From contig JANFOG010000004.1 of the NCBI GenBank assembly GCA_024336345.1, positions 1,364,001-1,428,000 of the forward strand: a stretch of DNA of 64,000 nucleotides, written 5' to 3'. The DNA comes from Mariannaea sp. PMI_226 (taxonomy: Eukaryota > Ascomycota > Sordariomycetes > Hypocreales > Nectriaceae). The translations under genes and the position numbers were made by a program. Within the stretch, counting starts at the first letter, position 1. Each line of letters begins with the position of its first letter. Of this stretch, positions 12,415 to 24,437 are shown in pieces. The notes under the pieces were generated by a model, which saw only the letters and a program-made list of their open reading frames with translations, was not told where the DNA came from and searched no databases.

Positions 12415-13358
12415 CTAGGATGCACTTTGGAGAAGCGAATTCCGGAACACCGTGTTGGCCATGTTTCCGATCCCAAACACAGGGAGAATTCGCATCATAC
12501 GCAAAGGAACTGCCATAGGCGCATGGTGGCGAATAGAGCTGAGACGTTCACGAATACCCAGCTTGCCCGGCCTATTGTACAAGTCTAAGCCCGTGAGGTG
12601 GATCGGCGTGGTAACGAACTGCGTGAGAGCGGGTACAATCATCTGGGATGTTTTCAGACTCGCTTCTTCCGTCCCGATCAGAGATGAGAGAACGGGGCTG
12701 GCATCCGAGAGAGAGAGTTGAGACAGGTGTGGAGCGACGAGAGCAGGTATACCGAACGAGGCGAATATGGTAATTGCATCTCTCCCAGTAAAGAGTGCAT
12801 AACTCCAGAGCGGAACTGGTGATGCGCGATTGAGCCGTCCGTATGCTTTAGCATAATATCCGTCCTTGTATATTCCCAGTGCTGTACTTATCAGAGTTGT
12901 TGCGAGAAACTTGGCGGCAGTAGATGATATCGTGGTTGAGTCCAGGTCGTTTGTCGTCGCATAGAAGGTGTCGAACAGGTTGGCAGTTGCATAAGTTCCA
13001 AAGTACACCAAGGCTGGGAACAGGCCACCGATCAGGGGCTTCCTTGGCTTGGAAGCCCACTCAAGACAGGATCTCCATGAAGCACCAGTTGCAGTCTTGT
13101 GAACGATTATCCTGTTTGATGTCAACAATGTGATGCCTCTTCAAGAGACATTTTGATATGATAAGAGACAGAAATGGGGGAGAGAGTGAAAGGAAGGACG
13201 AAAGAAGGAAACAGAGACAACAAAGTCCAAACCTACGCATCAACGGCTTTAACCCAAGGAGACACGAGGGCAGCAGCCAAGCTCGCAGAAATCAGGTCTG
13301 CTGTAAAGAGCTGCCAAGTGCAACGCTGCTGAGCGTCCAACGTCTTGACATCAGCCAT
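12415..13358 (-). CDS. Conserved-looking small membrane protein, possibly mitochondrial carrier-like
   Basis: Two exons, 13358-13237 and 13111-12415; intron 13112-13236 (125 nt, GTAGGT donor, AACAG acceptor); product 272 aa. Exon 1 supplies MADVKTLDAQQ and a hydrophobic helix (DLISASLAAALVSPWVKAVD) that joins in frame to IIVHKTATG. Further hydrophobic segments follow: GGLFPALVYFGTYATANL, FLATTLISTALGIYKDGYY, YALFTGRDAITIFASFGIPA and VPALTQFVTTPIHLTGLDL. The recurring Pro plus charged-residue pattern (SPWVKAVD, TPIHLTGLDLYNRPG) faintly resembles mitochondrial carrier half-repeats, so a carrier-like mitochondrial membrane protein is possible, but I cannot name the family. The splice removes an in-frame stop and extends a helix, which supports the model. 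Confidence 0.72.
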
Positions 13359-14142
13359 TGTTATTCTTGTCTGTGTGTCTCCAATGAATGAATGAGTCAG
13401 CAGAGTTGGAAAGAGAGAAGGTGAGAAGGTGAAAAGGTGAGGGATGGACTCATGCTAATGAAACTAGGTTATATACGTACGAGAAGTATGATGGCGCCAA
13501 GTTACCCCTGACTTACAAGTCATACGTAATGTTGGGGAAGAAGGGAGTCAGAGAAGAAATCGACGAACCAACGTCTTGCAAAGACAGTCCGCAGGAAGCC
13601 GAGCTGCATAAATTAGACTACCTATATCCAAACACACACCTCCATGGAAGCTTTTGATTTGTGGAACCGTCTAAGTTGACTGACTCTGGAAGTCGGAAGG
13701 ACCCCCTGTTTGTGAGAACTCAAGAGCTGTGTGGCCAGGCTTGTTAAGGAGGCTGAGGACGCTAACTATACATCGACTACTGCCATACGCCTTCAAGGGA
13801 AGTGAAGGATGTCTGATGTACCATGGTTGAGCAATAGTGCATGTGTGTAAGACAACTGTTGGATGATCGCCCCACAGGGCTTGGTGTTGGTGAGAGCCCG
13901 AGTGCCTCATCTAACCGGGGTTATTGTATCAATATGAAAAGTGGTTTGGCTTTGTTGATGTTCATGTTAGCAACCTCTTCTTGTGATTCAGGGATTCAAA
14001 GACGCTTCAGTATAGAGCACCCATATGACCTTAGTTATCACCCACCCCCAGAAAGCTCACCGTATGCCAACAACGGTTGTAGACCACCCTCAAATGCTGG
14101 AAGTACAAATAAACTGCCATTGGCAGGCTAGTCACTTGTATG

Positions 14143-14197
14143 CTCACCTCGAATGCCGAGGTGGGATAGTGGTGAGCACTGACTCACCGAATGCCGA
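14143..14197. repeat. Compound direct/inverted repeat
   Basis: Two near-copies of CTCACC(TC)GAATGCCGA at 14143-14159 and 14183-14197 flank a GGTGAG at 14171-14176. CACCTCG at 14145-14151 pairs perfectly with CGAGGTG at 14157-14163 across AATGC. GGTGAG can pair with CTCACC on either side (14143-14148 or 14183-14188), so alternative hairpins are possible. Confidence 0.6.
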
Positions 14198-16656
14198 ACT
14201 TGCCCGGGATCTTCCGCGCCAGCTACCCGCAGATCCAAAATCTGGGGGATCCTAGGTTCCTCAACAACTTCATGTAACTAACTAGCAGTTTATCCCGAGT
14301 ATTTTACGAATACGAATCCTCTCCGGCCTGTTTTGCTTTTGGCCTTACGCCTTTCCTCGGCTCCCCTCGCTCAACTAGCTTTACCTAGTGATCCCTGTCT
14401 GTCAATGTTGAGGGGACTAGAATGGCCATTCAAGAAGTGAACCCCACTAGCTATATCGTGGGTGATCAAGCATTGTGGTAGGGAGTCCACTTTACTCGGG
14501 GGGTTATATATGATTGATGGTCTTCCCTCTTTGTGGTCGACATTTCTGTCTCTTTTTCTCCCTCTTTCACCTTCTTCCGTCTGGAGACAATCTACTGTAA
14601 CGCACCCTCCGAAATCCCAACCACAAGACAACAGCCGTTTAGGAACTTTGAACTTCCCTTTTATCCATCTAGGGTCAAGAGATTTAGATAATCGTCCTCT
14701 GGCGTCTGATTCACAGGCCAGAACCTGCCCTGCACTGTTTCTTCCATTCGCCAACATCCGCCTGTTGGTGTTTTGCCGGACTTGGTACAAGCTATTTCAG
14801 CTAGAGGTCTGTATACCGCTGTCCGGTCCGAAGCAGGAATTACCACCAAATGCCGTAGTAGCGACGTCGAGGAAGTACGAGAAAAGTTCTCCCATCTATG
14901 TTACATGTTTTTTCACCTAGGGAATCTATCTTTCAAGAGAAACAGAGTGTAGGCAAAGAAACTTCGTTTCTCTCGACATTTCAACTCTTCAAGTTGTAGT
15001 TTGACCTCCAAAAACTTTTGAGGAGAACAGCCCCCTCCCACTGGTCTTTGTTTGTCGGTGTAGCATAGGTATTGGGAGCAGTATGAGATTTCAAGGACAG
15101 CGCTGAATACCAGCCGTCGAATTCGATATCTATCACTGCCTGAGGGCAAATATGGAAAGAAACGGTGCGTCTAGGTGGTTACCCAAGTCAAACATCCTCT
15201 ATCGGAACCCGAACTGAGGCTTGATAACAACTGACTGGTTTTGTAATTGTTCACAATTTCCTTAGTGCAAGCCTGCCTCTTATAAAAATAACATCAACAA
15301 GCAGTGCCTGTCAGGTAATGGGCATATGCATTGCCAAATGATGAAGTTTTGGGGAGAAGTTGTCATCAGGTCAACTATAGAAATTAAGATTAGAGGTTTC
15401 AGGCATCGTTAACACATGAGTCGCGCTCCTCTGAGTTTCAAGGAAGCAGATAATTCAGAACACTAATAGCTTTGCTTGGTGGTTATAATATATACTCAGA
15501 ATGTCACTCATGTCCACGGCTATTTCTTTGTTTCGAGTGAGAATCCATTTACACCAGGGTGAGCCGAAATTTGGATCAGTATCTTCTGCAGACCTCTTCA
15601 CTTCGTGCAACAAATGTTTAACCAAAATTAGAATAGTTGCATGTTAAACGCACTTTCCAAAAGGTATTCAGTATCCCTATTGGTTTGCTGATTCATTCCG
15701 CACCAGCTTGCATATCTCTTCGTCGCGCCTCAATCTGAATTGCCTAGGCCTTGTTGAACGGATATATAACGGACGAGGCCTGCCCAAGAGGAAAAGCCCG
15801 TTGCTCATTCAACGGGAAGGTGGCTTAGCGAATTAATAACTAGTAAATTGACTGTACAGATACTATATATAATGTTCCCTATCAATACTATCGACGTATC
15901 TCGTTCAGTCAGGCGCCTCGTGACACCTCCGCCGATAGGTCTATCGCCCTACCCTGTACCTTAGTCCAATGCGATTGGGATATGCACAACTTGAAGAGTT
16001 ATGAAGTTGTTCATTGGAAGAGTCCACAGAAGTCAAGTCTATACCTTCGTAACCGTGTCATATATTTTAATATATGTTCATTCCTGTTTTCTTTGAATCC
16101 CATGTCCGAAGTATGAGTTTGGACGTTAGCTGTGGTCCTGGGTTAGGGACTTGGGATTGGTTATACACGAGACTGTTTGCATGTAACCAACATCATGCAG
16201 GTTAAATTCAGTAGAGAGTCACAAAATGTACCCAATGGGTCTAACTGCTCCGTGTCCGCATAAAATCTCTGTTATCTGAAAAATGTGTGATTTTGTGCAG
16301 GTTGAAACCTCATTAGTTGAGAGACTGTCCTGATTTCTCTACCTGACTGGACAGATATTTGTCAGTTCATCTGCACGTTTATATACGAAGTAGAATGAAC
16401 CATTTTCTCAAGATATGCATGCTCGTGATGAGGATCCCCATTGAAACCTGATAATATAGCCTATTTCGATTGCAGAGATGGAGATGGCATGATTAGCTGC
16501 TGACAAAGAGGTGTGTATACTCGTGGCTTTGTACACAGCGTGAATGGTGTCAAGATAAGGCCGCCAGGAAGGGTTCACACATGGGCCAATGAAAGAAGAT
16601 AGAGCCATCTAGATAATAGGACGATGCACCATACATTACACAAGACTATGCCGTGC

Positions 16657-16828
16657 AATAGTCAAGACGGCCTTACGCTTAGTCACTAAACCGGGAAGTC
16701 TGGATTTTGGTATTCTGAGATTGAAACAGAGCTAACTTAGAATAGTTAAGATGGCTTTAATCTTAGTCAAGTTAACCTGGAAGTCTTTATTCTGATGTAC
16801 TCAGATTGCAAGAGAATCAGCTTGAATT
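16657..16828. repeat. Diverged ~85 bp tandem duplication
   Basis: Copy A 16657-16740 and copy B 16741-16828 align end to end, beginning aatagtcaagacggcctta and aatagttaagatggcttta, sharing cttagtca, ggaagtct, agattg and a closing ttag. Many differences are C/T transitions (tcaagacggcc against ttaagatggct), consistent with mutation after duplication, for example repeat-induced point mutation. No coding potential is seen. Confidence 0.75.
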
Positions 16829-19111
16829 AGAGAAGTAGATGACTGGGTTAGTGTGGGAAGAGAGAGCTGAAGTCCCTTTATGGTCAGCATTTGACTCTCA
16901 GTGAATCGATTTCTGGCCATTCCGAGAGGTGAAAGAAAATAACATAACAAAGGCAAGTTAATGCGCAAACATTCACTGGATACTGGTGCAGGAAAATGAT
17001 ACCGGGATAAACGATGCGGTTGCCGGTCCGGTTGGACTTTTCTAGAAGGCGAGGCATCGCGCGAGCGGGGCAAAAGCGGTGAAAGGCAAGTTGGCCAAAG
17101 GGGAGACGCCACTGACTTGCTGCAACCCCAGATTCCCCATGATCAGCTGAAATGGTCCAGACCGATTTCAATACCTAAATGGGTGACGACGTAGACTATG
17201 GGACAGTAATGAACCGACTTGCTTATGGTGTACCAATGCAAAGCACGAGTAAAGAAGCGGCACAGAGTACATGATACATGTCCCTGAAAGAGTGAGAGAT
17301 CTACAACACACATTAGGCAGAAGGGCCGGTACTCGGCCTATAGTGATGGCTCTAAACTCTATACGTTGTTCAGATCACACACTTTGACTCGGTGCGACAA
17401 CGGTGGCAATGGAATGCACCTAGTCTACTTTATGTCCAGGCACAGAGAAAGTACAGCATGTGCAGTACGCCGATGATGATTCGACGATTGGGATTGCCAG
17501 ATTGAGAGAGAAGATAGTGGATGGTTTGATTCGCTTGCTTTTGGGGTACATAGTAGTTGGGCTCTGGAATGTTCCAGTGCATTCGGGTTTTCGGATCTAT
17601 ATGATAAGGAGAAGGAAATTATAAAGCCCAGGCAGAGGCAGGCTGAGCTGCAAAAGAGATCCAGCCCGCAGCCGCCGTGTGTGGGGTTCACTGATACGAC
17701 GAAGGGACCACATTCAGTTTCACTGGTTGATCGGGGTTCGGCCACGGACCAGTCTTTATATCCGGACTAACAACAAGAAGAGGCGATCTCTTGCTGGGTA
17801 GATAGGCATATAACATGCTATGTTGCATGCCGTGGCTGTTAAGAAGGAGTTAGAACGCGAACGGCACAACGGAAGGTACTCTAAGGGCAGTTCCTGGGGT
17901 CTACATCTGTACGGCCCTGCAGGCAGGTCTGTAGCTGTAGGCGGGTCGTCAAGGCGGCTGCGCAATTACAAGAGAAAGTACAGATGTACAGATTGCAGAT
18001 TACTGTAGAAGGTTGAAGGTGGGGCCGGTGTCGGGCAGTCGGTAGCAAAGGGAGTCAGACAGGACAAACTCTTGGGAAAAAACGCCGGTGGGCTAAATGT
18101 ACAATGAGTGGGTCCCGACACGCCTTGAGAACGACGAGAAGCGGAGCCCCGGGACGCCCCACCCGGAAGCACAGTATGACAGCCACTGTAGTTCCGCTCT
18201 GTGAGAATCAACGTACGGCCGCAAACTTCCCCTGACAAGAAGGTGGACGGACATGACCGAGAGTTACCAGGCCTACAGTGTTGCGGACATATTACATACT
18301 ATACATTGAACCCCGTTCGTGCATGGCCCCACACATCCTCCGTGCGCAGCCAGTCCATGTCTGTCAATCGAAGGGCGCGACTTTGTCGACATTGTGGCAC
18401 GAGACCCCGTATTCCCCAGTCTTTTTTCCCTTTGAGTGGCTTCCGCTGCGCATCTGGCTGGATCCGCTCTATCGACTTGACTCTACACTGGGATCTGGTG
18501 CTGTTCTTGTAGTAGTTAATTTTTTTTTTCTCCTGTGCGTGGTGTTTTGCTGCGTACTGCGAGTGTGAGTGAAGGGTGCGAGAAACCGGGCGACGTCATT
18601 CTGGCTCGTTCTGCAAGCTGCTCCGCTTCAGGCGGCCTAATTATCTTACCTCCAGACCGTTTCTTTGGTTGGTTTTGGTTGGTCGCTTCCCTGATCGCAC
18701 TTTCCAATGTACAGAGTACAGCACCATAGTACCAGCCAGTTACTCCGTCCAGTACTCCGAGCATGCAATTGTAACAAAACTGAGCCTGCATCCACATCCT
18801 ACTGCTGACTCAATTCTTCCTTCTTCCTACCAAACTTGTCTGTACTCATAATTGTTTCGTGTCGACTTGTCAACCTTTGTCAATTACTCTCTTCATCGCA
18901 AGCAAGGTGTTGGAGAGGAAGGGGACTCGTTTTGAGAAACCACTTGAGAGACACCACCAGCTCCTGGCCAATAAGTGGGACGACATCCCATCCAGCCTGA
19001 CTCGTCTCAGCTCTCAGCCAAACGCGGGTGTTTCCCAATGACCCGCGCGCCTTTCGCTTGATTGATTACATCTCGACTGCATTACGCCCTTCACGTTAAG
19101 GGCCGTACACC

Positions 19112-22100
19112 ATGACAACCATTGAGGAGATGGATGAGTTTGTCAACTGGGACAAGGCTGGCGATGCCTTTGGTGACGCCTTCCAGCACGACGGCTCTCT
19201 CGCCGACATGTCTGCTCCAGTTGATGACTCGGATAACATTGATCTTGTCCTCGCAAATGTCAACGAGGACGACTTCAGCTTCTGCGCCCTTCAACACTTT
19301 GCAGAGAACAACTTCGCCGAGAACAACTTCGCCATGGCTGATGTCTCCACCGCCCCGGTTGAAATGGACCTGACCGCGATGGCCTGGGACTTTCCCGATT
19401 CACCGTGTGCCAACTGCGCCCTTGGCGGCTTCTCTTGTAAAACCATCCGAGAGGGTCAGTACAAGGGCTTCTGTACAAGTTGTGTTGCCCTTAGTGTCCA
19501 ATGCAGCTTCGCTGCAGCAGTTCCTATCCTCAGCACAGAGAAAAGCACCTACCCAACGTGGGAAAACAATCCGGCTCCTGAGGACGTTCAGAACGATTCT
19601 CTTACATCTTCACGCAATAATTCAATCTCAGACTTGGCCGACATGAGCAAGCCCACAGCTGCTCCTCCTAAAATCGGTGCTCGATTCTCGAGAGAGTCTG
19701 TCCGCATTCTGAAGAACTGGCTTTCGACCCATAACCGCCATCCATATCCCAGCGATGAGGAGAAAGAAATGCTCCAGCGACAGACTGGGTTGAACAAGAC
19801 ACAAATCACTAATTGGCTTGCTAATGCTCGTCGTCGTGGCAAAGTTCAGACTCAGGCCCCTCGTTCTACCTCACCACACTATAGAACTTGGTCGGGAGCT
19901 ATTGATATTCCTCGTCGAAGCACACCTGCATATGAATCTATGGGTCGTCGCGGTACTCCTGCCTTCGAGACCATGAACCCCCTCCAGCGTTGGGAGCACT
20001 CGCCTCCAGAGAACGAACCGGCCTCTGTAACTGCCATTGCAAGGGCCGTTACTGCTTCTTCTTCTGGTCTTTCATCCGGACTCAACAGTCCTTTCAGCCT
20101 TAACTATACCGATGACGGTTCGAGCAAGTCTATCTGCAACCAGTCGTCAGCGAGCAGTTTGGGCACCTCTCACTCTAGTAATGGATCATTTGGTTCAGCT
20201 TATTCTCATGGGTCCCGTAACTCCTGGGGTTCGTTCAGTTCAACTGCGATTAATGGTCGCGGTCGCCGCCGCCGTCGCCGCAGGACAGCTGCTAAACCAG
20301 GCAATGAACCTAGCACAAGCTTGTCTGCTCCTCTAAAGACCTTCCAGTGTACATTCTGTACGGAAACATTCAGAACAAAGCACGACTGGCAGCGCCATGA
20401 AAAGTCGCTTCATTTATCACTCGAGCGATGGGTTTGCTCTCCTCATGGTCCTCGAGCTGTTAACCCTGAAAATGGGCAAATGTCATGCGTTTTTTGTGGC
20501 TTGGCTAATCCGGATGATGCCCATATCGAAGGCCACAATCACTCAGCATGCCAAGAACGAACGCCAGAAGAGCGAACTTTTTACCGAAAAGATCATCTCA
20601 ACCAACATCTTCGTCTGGTCCACAATATCAAGTTTCTGGACTGGTCAATGAAATCCTGGAAGGTTGCGTCGCCGGAGATTCGGTCACGATGTGGTTTCTG
20701 CGGTATCGTGATGGATACATGGACCATCAGAGTTGACCACCTAGCGGAGCATTTCAAGACGGGTTATTCCATGGCTGACTGGAAGGGTGACTGGGGTTTT
20801 GAAGTCCCTGTACTCGACATGGTCGAAAACTCTATTCCACCTTGTATGAGACCTCTGCAGTATCCTGTAGATCAGATTAAAGCGTCTAACTTCTGAAAAT
20901 AGATCTCATTCATTATGAACGAACCTCTCCATTGCCATACGTAGCAGACCGCTCCCCGCCAGAAAGCCCCCGAAACGCTTACGAGCTAATTAAACTGGAG
21001 TTGGCCTACTTTATGGCAAACTACGAGGAGCAGCACGGACGACTGCCAAGCGACAGCGAAGTAATGGTTGAAGGTTGTCGTATCATTTTCGCAAGCGAAT
21101 TGCTATCGCTACAAGGAATCGCAACACTACCCTCCTGGCTTCGAGACATTATCATGAGCTCAGATGAGCTTGCTCAAAAGGCACGATTCGGTCCCTTGCG
21201 AGGAGCCGCTGAGAACAGGCTGGCTACACTCAAAATTAACGGCAAGGACAACTTGTTCGAGGAGTGCCCCATGGAAGTGCAACTCCAGGAGTTTGTTCGA
21301 GCAAAGAAGATGCTGGGCCTGACCGCCATGGATGATGAACTTCAGGAAGAAGCTTGTCGTATTGTTGGTCGTGTTGAAGAAGTCTCCACACATCCATCCG
21401 AGCTCATTGCCAACTGGCTAGTGAGATTGATAGTATCATCTGACCATTGGCTTGCTGCTTTCCGTCGCCGTGCGCATTTACCCCGCAGTGAGGACGTCAA
21501 GGACGATATGTGTCGTTCGACTGACCCCTCGCTTATTGACTCTACTATCCACAGCTACTCACGTCTTGAACGTGAACTCGGAGAGTACCTCAAGGCTCAG
21601 CGCGCGTTGGGACTGGAGCCGACGGATGAGAACTTGCAACGAGAAGCTCGTATCATTATCTATGAGTTCGATGACGGCTGGAACCAGACCGCAGCTGACA
21701 ATGTCAACTGGCTCGCGAACTTCAGAAATCGACACCCTAAACCAACTACGTCGGACAGCTCGCCATCTCTTTCACTCCAGGCTAGTAGCAACCAATCCAT
21801 TAAAACTGGAACGCCACTCACCAAGGTCACGACCGAGTCACCGGAACTGGCTATGAAGGATATTCATACTCCTCTGGAGCCAATTGGCTCAGTACGCCCA
21901 GGAAAATTCTTCTTGAATGATGCAAACTGCTATCGCCGATTAGCTAAGGAGCTAGCACGCTGGGTTGCTACAACGATGTCGCCAAACAACCCTAGCCAGC
22001 ACGTACCTACAGATGCCGAGTTGCAATATCAGGCTCGCTGGATTTTATATGACGAGTGAGTACCCTCCCTACAAGCTGTGTCCACGTTGTGAAGTATGAG

Positions 22101-22821
22101 CTGACAGTAGTGTAGTGATGATCCATGGAACCAGACTGCTGCCGACAACGCGGAGTGGCTTCTGAGGTTTAAACGTCATGTTGGTATCATCAAGGAAGAT
22201 GGACCTGGTTTACCTGAAGGCAACCAGTGGGCGCTTGAACAGGGTGGAACTGGCTTCGCGCCGCCATATGCTTGCACGAAGAACGCCTTGGAGCCATTCC
22301 ACGACAACGTGCAGGTGCCAATGCGAGTAGGAGCCAAGTCCTTCCAAGCAGGCTCTTGTGGAGCAAACGGCTACATGGAAAATCTTTCATCACAGGACAA
22401 GCGACCAGCCAAGATTTTCTGCTCACGAGAACTGGAGCGTGGCCTTATGAATTTTGTTGGTAACCACGTCGCTAGCACTGGGCGTATGCCTTCTGATGCT
22501 ATGATGGAGGCACGTGGTCGACAGATTCTCCATGCGGAGACTACAGCAGCTGAGGATCCCGCCCTTATGAGCAAGTTCAAGGCTATGATGTCGCAAAGGC
22601 TACCGCAAGCTGGCGCGGCCGAAGATGTTATCGAGTCAACGTCTGCTATGCCTAATAATATCGACCTCAACATTTCAGACGAGGATATCAACAACATTTT
22701 ACAAGATATGAACTTTGAATTTGACGCTCACGATTTTGGTGGGGTATCGTTGTCCGGGATGGAAGGCATGGAACAAGGAGGTGGTGTGAGCCTTGAGATG
22801 GATATGTTTAATAATTTTTAG
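19112..22821 (+). CDS. Homeodomain plus C2H2 zinc finger transcription factor with six-cysteine cluster and C-terminal repeats
   Basis: Three exons, 19112-20843, 20903-22055 and 22116-22821; introns 59 nt (GTATGA donor, CTAAC branch, AATAG acceptor) and 60 nt (GTGAGT donor, CTGAC branch, TGTAG acceptor). Product 1196 aa. Residues 99-131 hold six cysteines spaced CX2CX6CX11CX2CX6C, the spacing of Zn2Cys6 clusters but without the usual basic residues. Residues about 189-243 are a TALE-type homeodomain ([19 protein letters not shown]). An Arg-rich NLS-like run is at 383-391. C2H2 fingers lie at 413-434 and 527-547, with a partial one at 459-504. Residues about 604-1130 contain five degenerate helical repeats of about 60 aa with a [15 protein letters not shown] core. 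The tail is acidic with a [18 protein letters not shown] motif that could be an activation domain. Such composite factors occur in filamentous ascomycetes; target genes unknown. Preceded by a 5.7 kb gene-free region. Confidence 0.88.
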
Positions 22822-24437
22822 TGGCCTTGGTGATGAGATGATCGGATACTCAATAACTCGACGAAGGGGGGGAGATTTACCAAAAAGAAATGGCGTTTGA
22901 AATAGGGATGTTGTGCCCAAGGGCAGATCATGATGACGAACAAGCTTCTTCATGAACAGGACATACAGCATGCGATTGATATATGAGTTGTCTCAACGGG
23001 ATCATTTACAGGAGGGGATACCATGGATATGAAACAAAGCGACACGTTTTTTTTTGCTCTTGAGCTTTTGTGTTTTGGGAATTGGGACTCGGGGGTTCAT
23101 TGGTGTTAACAAAAGAATGCAATGGTATTTTGTTTGTTTAAATATACATTGAGTAAATCCCTCTCTACTCTTACGAAATATAGACTAGGGTACCCAGCTA
23201 GACATATATGTATGTTGGACTCTCGTTATACCTATCTACTGTACTATGGTGCCATTGGAGGGGGGGAGGGTTGTCCTCTCATCCTTGCATGCGCACGCTA
23301 CTATGTGCACACAAGACTCAAAGAGACGGGCGATGCAAGTTGCGCGGAGATATCATTGTCAGGTCAGGCCATGTCACCTCACAATACCGCCTGGATCCAT
23401 TATTCTTGTTCTTTAGCAAGCTAAATTGCCTACATATTGTGTATGTTACTTTACTTACCCATACTTATACTTGGCGCTTGTTATTATTATCCAAGCTTGG
23501 TCATGCACATGCATCAACCATAATTTCGGCTGACAAAGAAGGCCCCCCATGTTTCAAAAAGTGGTTTGCCGAAAAACGAACTATGCAGCATTTCCTTTCT
23601 CTCACAACCGAGGCGAATTGTTTTGATGTGGGCCATTTAATTGAATGGCGTTTGAATTTTTTAATTTTTTTTTCTGTGTTTCATCTCCTTTTAATCCCTT
23701 TTCCCTTTTATCGAGTGTAGGTATGCTTGGTTGTGTGGCTTGACATTCCTCACAATCTATCGAAATCTGGAACGGGGGGTGGCTTACTGACTGTGACCTA
23801 CTACAGAGGAAGAGGAGAGAGGAGAGGAGGGGCAGCTAATAGTAGTTACTGTATCTTGTGAAAGGCCCAAGACACTCCTGCACGCTTGCACGCTGTACGC
23901 TGCACGCTGCACGCACTCTGAACTGAGCGAACCAAAAAAAAAAAAAAAGGGTTGCATGGCATCATCATACAGTTTTCTCCTCTTTGCATCCGGAAAGCCG
24001 AGATCCAGAAAGAACCAACATACACAGCTATAACAACTTTGCAGTTTCTATTTCTCACCCCTTGCGCCAAATCAGTCTTTTCATATTCATCTTCATTACT
24101 CTTGGCGCTGCTTCATAGAGTATTTTAAAGGGGGCTGACGGTGGTCCCGTGCTGGCAACTCATCTTATTTGGTTGCTTGGGCGCACCTTAATTACTTGTC
24201 AAGCGGTACTCTCTTGATAGAGTTGTGAACTCGAGGGGGGAGCAGAACGAAAAGGGAGCTGGAGATTCAACCTCCCGAAAAAGAATCCCCGTGGAGAACA
24301 ACCAAAAAAAAGGGAATTACGACGTTTATGCACTCCAGTTATTAATTTTTTATTTATTTTTTCAACCCAATTTCAAGATAGGTTGGGGCGTCTGACGCCG
24401 TCCCTCTCTCGCTCATCCATCTTCAACCGCAAAAGCA
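22822..24437. other. Intergenic, homeodomain factor to flbE-like gene
   Basis: 1.6 kb with the 3' region of the homeodomain gene and the leader of the flbE-like gene. It includes GCACGCT-type short repeats (23881-23914), an A15 tract near 23935, and AT-rich, T-rich sequence just upstream of 24438. Overlapping ORFs of 100 and 170 codons at 23.1-23.7 kb have no domains. Confidence 0.5.
23881..23914. repeat. CACGCTG short tandem repeat
   Basis: About four imperfect units of cacgctg / tacgctg in a row (cacgcttgcacgctgtacgc and on). Intergenic. Confidence 0.75.

Larger units (their letters stand above)
13359..19111. other. 5.75 kb gene-poor stretch
   Basis: The longest gene-free interval of the window. 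The ORFs present (up to 152 codons) overlap each other on opposite strands, lack domains and show no splice-compatible continuation. Parts are AT-rich with many stops in all frames (about 15.2-16.4 kb). Two internal structures are listed separately (14143-14197 and 16657-16828). The portion next to 19112 is presumably promoter and 5' leader of the homeodomain factor. No tRNA or transposon ORF recognised. Confidence 0.5.

Noticed and set aside
14160..14190. GGGATAGTGGTGAGCACTGA resembling the 5' half of a tRNA
   Set aside because: No anticodon arm, T arm or matching acceptor stem follows.
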